Made by a program: the position numbers and the translations under genes | Shown: positions 57,292-64,000 of the stretch, piece by piece | Numbering within the stretch: the stretch's first letter is position 1 | How the letters are laid out: each line of letters opens with the position of its first letter | Notes under the pieces: model-generated | Told to the model about the DNA's origin: nothing | What the model saw: the letters and a program-made list of their open reading frames with translations, nothing else | Databases searched by the model: none | DNA from: Trametes villosa | Lineage: Eukaryota > Basidiomycota > Agaricomycetes > Polyporales > Polyporaceae | Direction of reading: 5' to 3' | Length of the DNA: 64,000 bases | Assembly (NCBI GenBank): GCA_002964805.2 | Contig: PUDQ02000066.1 | Location: 806,001 to 870,000, forward strand

Positions 57292-58673
57292 TCATGAGGC
57301 CCTCAAAAGCGCTGCCTTCAGGGACTCGCCAGCTCCGGTCCCCGTCGACGTCGAGGGCCGGCGCGCAGTCCTCGGCGCCAGCCGCTCGAACTGGAACTTC
57401 TCCTTCCCGCTCTCCTCCAGCACCCGCCGCTTCCACGCCTCCTGGTTCGCGCTCCACTTGCGCTTGCGCACCTGCCCGTCCGCCCTCTCCGCCGTCGTCC
57501 TCGCGCGCACGCGGCGCGGCTTGCCCGCGACGGTGAGGCGCTCGATGCGCGCGACGAGCTCCCAGACTTCGCCCGCCCCCAGGGGGCTCTCCTCCTGCCA
57601 GAGGTCGCGCTCGCCGACCTCGCGGCGGACGGTCTCGCCGAGCTGGCGCGTGCGCGCGTCGAGCTCGATGCCGTTCACACGCATCTCCTCGAGCGCGTCC
57701 GCGACGCCGCGCAGGTCGCGGAAGCAGCGCCAGCGCGTCTCGACGAGCTCGTTGTACGCGGGCGTCGTGCAGCCGAAGACGAAGGAGGCGATGGAGAGGT
57801 GCCGCGCGTGGTCGAACATCGAGAGCGCGAGGTGGGGATCTTTGTACTTGTCCCGGAACGTGCGCATGAGCGCCGCGAGCAGGTGTGGGTACGTTGACGG
57901 CTGCAGCTGCGCCTCGGCTTGCTGCAGGGCTTCTGCGGCGCCGTCTTGCGCGGGCGGGGCGTCGGAAGAGGAGGGGGCCGTGGGCACGGGCTCGTACCGC
58001 TGCGACTCACCGAAGACCTCGCGCATCGCCCACTCGAGCAGCGCGACGTCCGTCTCGCACAGCTCCATCTCCTCCTTCTTCCGGTCGAGCTCCTGGTCCG
58101 CCTCCGTCGTCCACCGCAGCCGCTGGGTGTGCGAGCGCAGCTTGTTGTAGAGCTGCGTCATGTCGCTTTTCGACTGCGAGCGGCCGAGGCCGATCGTGCC
58201 GGGCGTGTTCAGCCGGTGCGAGGCGCTGAAGACGGAGGAGAACATGTCGGTGATGACCTCCGTCTCGCGCGCGGTCGCGGTCTGCTGGCGGGGCCTGCTC
58301 GAGCGGAGGCCGGAGGACATCTTCAGAGTGCGCGGGTTGATCGCTGTTGGTCCGGTGTCCGAGATCTCCTTGATGTCCTCGAAGACTTGGTCCCATGGGG
58401 AAACGTGGGGCGAGAATATGGACTGGGTGCTATGTACGGCATTGACGGTCGGCGAGACGAGACAACTCAGGAAACGTGAGATACGCACGAGTTTGGCGTC
58501 GAATATGCCCTGGCGTGGACCTCATTCCTAAGCCCTTGTCCCACCTTAGAGATAGATGCTGCAAGGCTGGTGTCAGTCGACGGAGTGACCGCAAAGGAAC
58601 TGATTCGCTCACCTGTCAAGCACCTCCCCCCCGTGCATGGGCATACTTTGGGAATGCAATTGCGCGCAAGCAT
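57292..58673 (-). CDS. Mtf2-like mitochondrial protein (RNA/translation related)
   Basis: The start at 58673 (MLARNCIPKVCPCTGGRCLT) splices to LAASISKVGQGLRNEVHARA, then YSTPNS. The ARAYST string, basic residues and lack of acids make a clear mitochondrial presequence. The next exon continues TQSIFSPHVSPWDQVFEDIK, using donor gtgcgt and acceptor catag. The long last exon contains TEVITDMFSSVFSASHRLNT, then DPHLALSMFDHARHLSIASF, VFGCTTPAYNELVETRWRCF and RDLRGVADALEEMRVNGIEL, ending SLKAALLRAS-stop. The HARHLSIxSxVFGCTTxAYNE block is what I recall from basidiomycete proteins carrying the Mtf2-like C-terminal domain. Yeast Mtf2/Nam1 supports mitochondrial transcript processing and translation. 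The assignment rests on memory of this domain, so it is moderately certain. An in-frame later ATG at 58488 would lose the presequence and is less likely. Confidence 0.78.
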
Positions 58674-59466
58674 GACAGAAGAGTCCGTATGTGTCAACCG
58701 TCTAACGCAGTGAGTCACAAGGCGACCGGGCCAGGGGGGGGGTGAGGAGAAAGTGAACGAGAGACCAGGAGGAGAGCCGGAGGAAGAGCAATAGACGCTG
58801 AGAATCGCGAGAACTGTGGCATGGGCGCTTGATGATATGTCCCCGATTCGAATCTCAGCTCTCAGGATACCCTTCCACCGTCCTGTTGCACGAGTCAATA
58901 TTGTGGTAGAGTCTATTACGGGGTATTTTCCATTTAACACTTACGACAGAGAGATCAGTAGGAAAGCAGCTCTCGGTGAATTATCATGTGCTATGAAGTG
59001 TACAGTACCGTAGATCCTCTCAGAGTCAGTGTACGGCGAGCACTGTTCAAGATACAGTCGAATGATACAAACTCACTTCTTGAATTTTTCTTTCTTTGAC
59101 TCCAGTTTATTTCCCGAGAGGGCCTGGCCCTATGGTAGACAGAAACCGTACTGTACCTACTACTAGTCGTGAATCCGAAGCCCTTGAACGAGATGACAGG
59201 ACGGGAGCCCCGAGGGGCTCCTGCATGTCAGGGAATTGGGGAGTAGTGCCGAGAGTGCCGTAAGTAAAAGGGACGGCGCGCAGACGCACCGAAAAATAGG
59301 TAAGAGGAAGATACCGTAGGAGGGAGGAGGGCATGCACTGCGAGCACCCGACTACTGCTCCCGGCCATTGAATGCAAGGGCAAGGTTTATAACCCTGCTG
59401 TGCTTTCGAATGGCGCTTGCGCCCCCGGGTCTCTAGCCTCTTGCCACAGTCCGCTTCTTTACTAAC
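58674..59466. other. Intergenic region, nothing recognised
   Basis: This is 793 bp between the 5' end of the Mtf2-like gene and the 3' end of the asparaginase gene. It is AT-richer than its neighbours (58880-59110) and has no credible open frame. Confidence 0.5.
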
Positions 59467-60834
59467 CTAATCGAGCTCGTCGTCGTCGAAGATCGCCGTC
59501 TTCGGCACGCCATCCTCCCGGACAACCCCCCGGTACATACCGGAGCAGTTCAACGGCATAGCTACTGCACAGTCCAACATAAGCCTTCGCGAGTTCGAGC
59601 GTGAATATCATCGTTTGGTGTACTCACCGTTCCCGGCACTGTCCAGCGCAATAACGCCACCCATACCTCCGTCGCGGCGTAGTTCCTCTACGCACGCCCT
59701 TGCCGCACGGTCGAGAGGTTCGTGAAGGTACTTCACCCGTCGACCGATGGTCGATGCCGTCGCGAGACGAATGAAGTACTAGGTAGCTTACGGATCAGTG
59801 AATGCTCTCCTTCCACGGCGCTGCAATGACTCACGTCGCCGTCGCCGGTTCCACTCACGCCAACGGCGGTGGTCCGGCTCTTTCCTTGGACTTTCCTCCA
59901 CGCTCTCCGGAACCACCCCTTGGCGGTCCACTCCTCTGCCCAGAAGCCCGCGCCCATGACGGGCGTGTCGCCAACACGCCCAACCAGCTTATTCGTGCGC
60001 CCGCCTGTCGAGGTGACAGACGCGATGCAGCCTCGCTCGTCCAGGGCGACGGCTCCAACAGTCCCCGTCGGTAAGTGGTCGAGGGGAACCCAGGAATTAT
60101 CGCTGTCGTTATCCCCGGGCTTGGAAGGATATGGGATGGGCTCCTCCGGAAGTCCAAGATCGCGCCGGTGCTCGCGCCAGCGCGCTTCGGTGAAGAAGTA
60201 GCTCTCGTCTACTAGCTCTGTACCTAGAGACGCACCGATGCTCTCGGCGGCGCCCCCCGAGAACATCGTGTGGGGCGCGTCCGTTGGGGAAAGGTAGAGG
60301 GCGCGGATGAGCTTTGACGGGTTGCGCGCGTGCGTGAGGAGCGTCACACCAGCACCGCGACGGGTGGGCGGGATGTCTGGGTGGGACGCGGGCGGCCGCG
60401 ACAGCATGATCGATGTCTCGAGCTCGTTCTATGCACGCGTTAGCAATCACGGCCTGAGAATCGTGGTATTGTGGCACTGATGTACCTTCCCGGCCACGTT
60501 GAATACAGCACCCTTCCCAGCGTTGAATAGGGGACAGTCTGATGGCAGTCCCGTCAGTCAGTTGGCGCTCGAACGCACCTGGAACAGTACGCTCACCTTC
60601 CATTGAAGACACTGCTGCGACTGCTGCATCCATAGCCTCTCCACCAGCACTCAGTACTGCATGTCCAGCCAGAAGGGCGCGGGCGAGCGCGGCCTTGTAC
60701 TGCGCGCGAAGTTCTGGGGTTGAGCGCGACCTGTCCATCGTCCCCGCGCCGCCGTGGATCACGAGCGTATACTTGGGACGCGTGTTCCCGGTGCGCGGCC
60801 GCGTTAGGAGGGGTGCCTTCTCGTTTGTAGACAT
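59467..60834 (-). CDS. Ntn-hydrolase asparaginase / isoaspartyl aminopeptidase
   Basis: The start at 60834 gives MSTNEKAPLLTRPRTGNTRP. The oxyanion-site motif HGGAG is at residues 27-31 (YTLVIHGGAGTMDRS). Then come GGEAMDAAVAAVSSME spliced to DCPLFNAGKGAVFNVAGK, then NELETSIMLSRP. The autocleavage site is LPTGTVGAVALDERG, where the Thr of GTVGAVA (codon complementary to 60060-60062) becomes the N-terminal nucleophile of the beta chain. Substrate-site motifs STGGRTNKLVGRVGDTPVMG and SGTGDGD-YFIRLATASTIGR follow. The protein ends CSGMYRGVVREDGVPKTAIF and DDDELD-stop (TAG at 59469-59467). Four to five short introns interrupt it. This is the plant-type/Ntn asparaginase family (EC 3.4.19.5 / 3.5.1.1), which hydrolyses L-asparagine and beta-aspartyl peptides in the cytosol after self-cleavage. 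All expected catalytic motifs are present. The alpha-beta linker is of ordinary length. Confidence 0.93.
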
Positions 60835-61322
60835 GGTGGTGGTACGAGAGCAGGAGGCCGAACGAGACGGTGCGCCGTGTCGGAAGTCCTAAGTTTACCC
60901 ATTCCGCGGTCCTTATCTACGCCTCCCACATGGTATCTTCAAACTAGAGTTGAGTCCCTTCGAGCCATGGACCGCGCATGAGCACAGTATGTGTTTCTGA
61001 GGTCCCCTGGGAACTGGGGTAAGTCGATAGCCTTGAGACGGATTCCTCGCAGCACTGTATATTTTGTGGCGGCTGTTCAGCCCAAGCTACTTGGAGCGCT
61101 GGTGGGTGCTGGAGTGCTGGTGCTCATATCTGAGTGCTGCACACTACAGAGAGACACGGTCACCTGCAGAAAAGCTCAAGCAGAAGATGGACTGAGGGCC
61201 GTCGACCAGAAGGTTGCGAGAAGATGATTGCAAGAAGGAATTCCGAGAAACAAGCCCGTACGGGCGCTTCTGGAGATTTGCGTTTTGACTGCCGAGGCGC
61301 CCAAGGGCACCCTGCAGCGAGC
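60835..61322. other. Asparaginase upstream region
   Basis: This is 488 bp between the asparaginase start and the MITE. It includes a local duplication ggtgggtgctggagtgctggtgctc (around 61101-61126, imperfect ggtgctgg units). No core promoter element is clear. Confidence 0.4.
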
Positions 61323-61330
61323 GTCTTGGT
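61323..61330. repeat. Left target-site duplication of MITE (gtcttggt)
   Basis: The 8 bp gtcttggt directly abuts the left terminal repeat and is repeated exactly at 61775-61782 next to the right one. Confidence 0.88.
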
Positions 61331-61774
61331 TAGGGTTGCGGGAATAACTCTTCGGCGGGTCATTAGCAGGGTTATTATCGGGCGGCAGTTGAGAGGCAGT
61401 TATCCACACGGTTAACAACAGTTATTCGCTCAGGCGCCTAATTCCCAAATGGGGAAGGTATATCGGCGCTTTTCGTTCTGGTCTGACAGTCAGCCAGAAT
61501 CGACCGGAGCGGCCGCTTTCTTACTTGTAGACTCGCCCCCCGACCTCTCTACTGTCGTACCACCGTCATTCCCAGAACCCTCGTATGAGTCTCCGTGCAT
61601 CCGCCAGGCTCGCCGGTCAGTCGTATTTACTCCACGGAGGGGAGGGCGCTTACCCGGCGCCTACGTTGTCCGCATAGCTGATAACTGCCCCAAGTTATTC
61701 GCATGTTAATAACGCCTGTTAATAACGCTGTTATCATCATTTGCGAATGTCCTAGAGAAATTCCCGCAACCCTA
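61331..61774. mobile_element. hAT-like miniature inverted-repeat element (MITE), 444 bp
   Basis: The left end (61331-61345) reads tagggttgcgggaat, and the right end (61760-61774) is its exact reverse complement. After two mismatches, ctct is also shared, so the terminal inverted repeat extends to about 21 bp. An exact 8-bp duplication, gtcttggt, flanks both ends. An 8-bp duplication with ends starting TAGGG/CAGGG is the mark of hAT-superfamily DNA transposons. Subterminal words repeat inside (gttattcgc twice, gttaataacg twice, several gttat/ataac), as hAT transposases usually need. The element has no transposase frame, so it is non-autonomous and would depend on an enzyme supplied elsewhere. 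The intact duplication suggests a fairly recent insertion. Confidence 0.88.
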
Positions 61775-61782
61775 GTCTTGGT
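61775..61782. repeat. Right target-site duplication of MITE (gtcttggt)
   Basis: Exact copy of 61323-61330 directly following the right terminal inverted repeat. Confidence 0.88.
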
Positions 61783-62648
61783 TTCTCCTAACCCTGCTCC
61801 CTCTCTGCCCACCATATGTCGCGGACAAGGCATGCTATGAAGTCGTCTCTTCCCAAATCCAGGGGAAAACATAATCGCGTAAGTCAGATACTCTTCGTTT
61901 GCGATGGGCCCTTACTGAGCAGACGGACAGTTTCGCGCGCGCCCTGACGCGCTACGACGTTTCATTTCCTGAGCTCGGGCGTACCATCGCGTCAGCCCTG
62001 TGCACCTGAGCCGTCGCTTTAAGGTCTCCTACGGGAATACGGAAAAACCGGAGCACTGCGGGATGCACCGTTCTGTTTTCATGCAGACCTGTGAGCGCAT
62101 CATTCGCAAAGCGAAGAGTAACTAAGAGACCACAATGTCGCCTGCCGCTGTCTCGCCATAGCTGGCAGTATTCAGTAGTGCGCATGAAACGAATGATCCG
62201 CTCGGAAGATGACACGCACGCTCACCGGCCTATCGACACCCAGGTCCAAAACGACAACGCGCATGTCTTCGGACGGAGCCCGTCTCCCAGCCTACAACAA
62301 GGGGCCTGGCCCATAAAGTGCACTGCTTGTGGTGGAATCCTGTGCCTCTCGCCTTCCTATGGGCCAGCGATCACTCCGGTGCGGCCGGGAGGCAGATTTT
62401 AGTGCTGATCAGGCCCCCATCAGTTGACCACAATTGCAAATCTCAGATACTATCCTCGCGAGTCGCCGCGGAGGAGACTGGAGTCTACCGGCCTCGCATC
62501 GCCCGCGATGCGCGCTGATCACTCAACTGCATGCCGTACCTGTCGCTACATGACATGCTTCGCTCGGCGAGGGGCCGAGGGCCAATAAAGCGCAGCGAGG
62601 CGGCGGGATGGCACCCACTTTTTGCCTCTTCCACGGAGCACCTCGCCC
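61783..62648. other. Upstream region of paralogue 4, nothing else recognised
   Basis: This is 866 bp between the MITE and the start codon of paralogue 4. It should contain that gene's promoter. No TATA consensus is obvious and the short open frames are not gene-like. Confidence 0.45.
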
Positions 62649-64000
62649 ATGCCGTCGTTCTTCAACGTCAACAAGTACAAGGACACTAGTCCTCCGGAAC
62701 CTTCGGCGGAGGAAGGTACCGGTACTGAGACCGTGGACTTTCCCACCCCAGAGGTGGCCTCCCCCGACGCTCTTCCATCGAACGGCGCGAATGGCGATCG
62801 CTCACTCACCGGTACCGGCGCTCCCGGGCCAGAGGCATCTCGCGAGCTCGACACGGCGAAGCGCCTCGATGGCGCGTTCAAAATGGTGAACGACGCACAG
62901 AATGTGTACGCAAAATACCAAGGTTCAGCGGCTGTAAGGGCCATCAACCGTTCGGGTGAGTCTGCTACGCCTCCTGGCCAACCGCGGATGCGACTAATTC
63001 TTTGCGTTAGCAAATACGCTGAACACTATCACAACGGACATAGCCCATGTCCAGAGTTTTTCCTCTCCCCTGAAGCCCATCATCGAGAGCGATGCTATGA
63101 AGGTCGTCAAAAGCGGCGTGAACACGCTGGTCGACAGTCTGCCGGGGCTTGTCAAGGCTCTGGACGAGGTCGCAAAGCTGCACCCCTTCATCGGAAGTCA
63201 GTGCGCTGCTTCGCCCGCAATATCGCATAGTGATGCTCATCGTCTTGCAGTCGCCGTCGGCGCGTTTCGTATCGTCGTCGAGCTCGACTTGAAGCGCCGG
63301 GACAATGACAAGAAGGTCGCCGCGTTGTTCCTTCAAATGAAGGACATGATGGAAGCCTTGCTTCAGTATGCGCTCCACGCTTCTCATGCGGTCTTACAGA
63401 CGCTCACGTCTACCGCAGGCTGCGGTCCATCAAGGACCTCGAATTTGTGGGGCCCGGCGGCGTGACGATCAAGGCGCGCATGCAAGAGCTCGTCTCGCAG
63501 ACCGCAGACGACATCACCGCGTGCGGTAATGCCTGCGACACGTACTCCAAGAAGCGCCTCGTAGTCAAGGTTATCAAGGGCTCCCTGTGGGAGGGCACGC
63601 TCAAGAGCTACATCGACCTCTTCGCGAAGCGCCGGAAAGAGTTCACCTTCGCGCTCTCCATCCACACCGGGATCGGCGTCGACGACGCCAATCGCAAGCT
63701 CGATTCCATCGAAATCAAGATCGACGTCCTGATGGAGTTCTTCGCCACGGCGGTGACGCCCGAGTACAAGGAGCTCGCGGCGCTCGTGCAGAAGAAGGGT
63801 GGGCCGCGGGCGGTGATGGACAGCAACGAGGCGCTCGGCGAGCTTCTCGAGTTTAGGGCGGCGAGCGCCGCGGCCACAACGTCGAAGAAGGCGGAGCGGG
63901 ACGGCCCGGAGCATAACAGCTACCTCGGGAAGGACAGCCTCGACTCGCTCAAGCTGGAGCTGTTCGAGAGCCCCGAGCTCGCGATCAAGAAGAACATGGA
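62649..64000 (+). CDS. EF-hand/ZZ-finger multidomain protein, paralogue 4 (3' end beyond window)
   Basis: The start at 62649 gives MPSFFNVNKYKDTSPPEPSA in the context cgcccATGccg. An acidic, disordered N-terminus is followed by DTAKRLDGAFKMVNDAQNVY. After a short intron comes ANTLNTITTDIAHVQSF, then DAMKVVKSGVNTLVDSLPGL and VKALDEVAKLHPFIG, then VAVGAFRIVVELDLKRRDND and KKVAALFLQMKDMMEALLQ. The next exon (from about 63420) begins LRSIKDLEFVGPGGVTIKAR. It continues ADDITACGNACDTYSKKR, SYIDLFAKRRKEFTFALSIH and LKLELFESPELAIKKNM, and is still open at base 64000. It aligns with the N-terminal third of paralogues 1-3. The EF-hand, beta module and fingers would lie outside the window. It is somewhat more distant than paralogues 1-3 are from each other (ITACGN, KGSLWEG). 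The fate of the C-terminal half cannot be judged. Confidence 0.85.

Noticed and set aside
61780..61800. Telomere-like cctaaccctg near the MITE
   Set aside because: A single partial unit without tandem copies. The neighbouring aaccct belongs to the transposon end.
1..64000. CRISPR arrays, rRNA genes, retrotransposon LTRs
   Set aside because: I looked for regularly spaced repeats, long direct terminal repeats and conserved rRNA words and found none that qualify.

Overview
The window comes from a filamentous basidiomycete, most likely an Agaricomycete (mushroom or polypore lineage). The evidence is GC-rich coding sequence, many short introns of about 50-60 nt with GTRNGT donors, a class I hydrophobin, a DUF6533-type membrane protein and a basidiomycete-type multidomain EF-hand/ZZ-finger family. 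It is chromosomal DNA with genes on both strands. There are no operons, no CRISPR and no rRNA.

Layout. 1-1803 (+) is the 3' part of an ABC1/UbiB-family atypical kinase gene. 1952-2695 (-) is the PC4/Sub1 transcription coactivator. 3032-15354 (+) is a giant Tom1/HUWE1-type HECT ubiquitin ligase. 16331-17813 (+) is an MDR-family quinone oxidoreductase. 18171-21263 is a pair of nearly identical 384-bp inverted arms. Each arm carries a tRNA-Ser(AGA) gene, and together they bracket a hydrophobin gene (19410-19827, +). 21654-23316 (-) is a DUF6533 multi-span membrane protein.

From 24.7 kb to the right edge, single-copy cellular genes alternate with four members of one large paralogous family: 24679-29238 (+), 34475-40404 (-), 48798-53042 (+) and 62649 to the window end (+, cut). 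The complete members share an order of N-terminal helical region, one EF-hand loop, a beta-rich GxWxGF module, two zinc-finger-like modules and a C-terminal coiled coil. The second member carries an insertion of about 1.5 kb inside one intron. The genes between them are a DUF218 protein (29794-30965, -), ATG5 (31159-32490, -), a TspO-like membrane protein (32837-33937, +), an ankyrin-repeat protein with a long disordered tail (41767-45281, -), an MFS monocarboxylate-type transporter (54716-56914, +), an Mtf2-like mitochondrial protein (57292-58673, -) and an Ntn-hydrolase asparaginase (59467-60834, -).

Non-coding elements of note are the tRNA-bearing inverted repeat, a 444-bp hAT-like MITE with a perfect 8-bp target duplication (61331-61774), a perfect 24-bp palindrome (20667-20690) and a diverged 76-bp direct repeat in a 3.5-kb block without a recognisable gene (45282-48797).

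All gene models were built by eye from reading frames, splice consensus and, for the large family, comparison among the paralogues. Outer ends are firmer than individual splice sites. No database search was possible.
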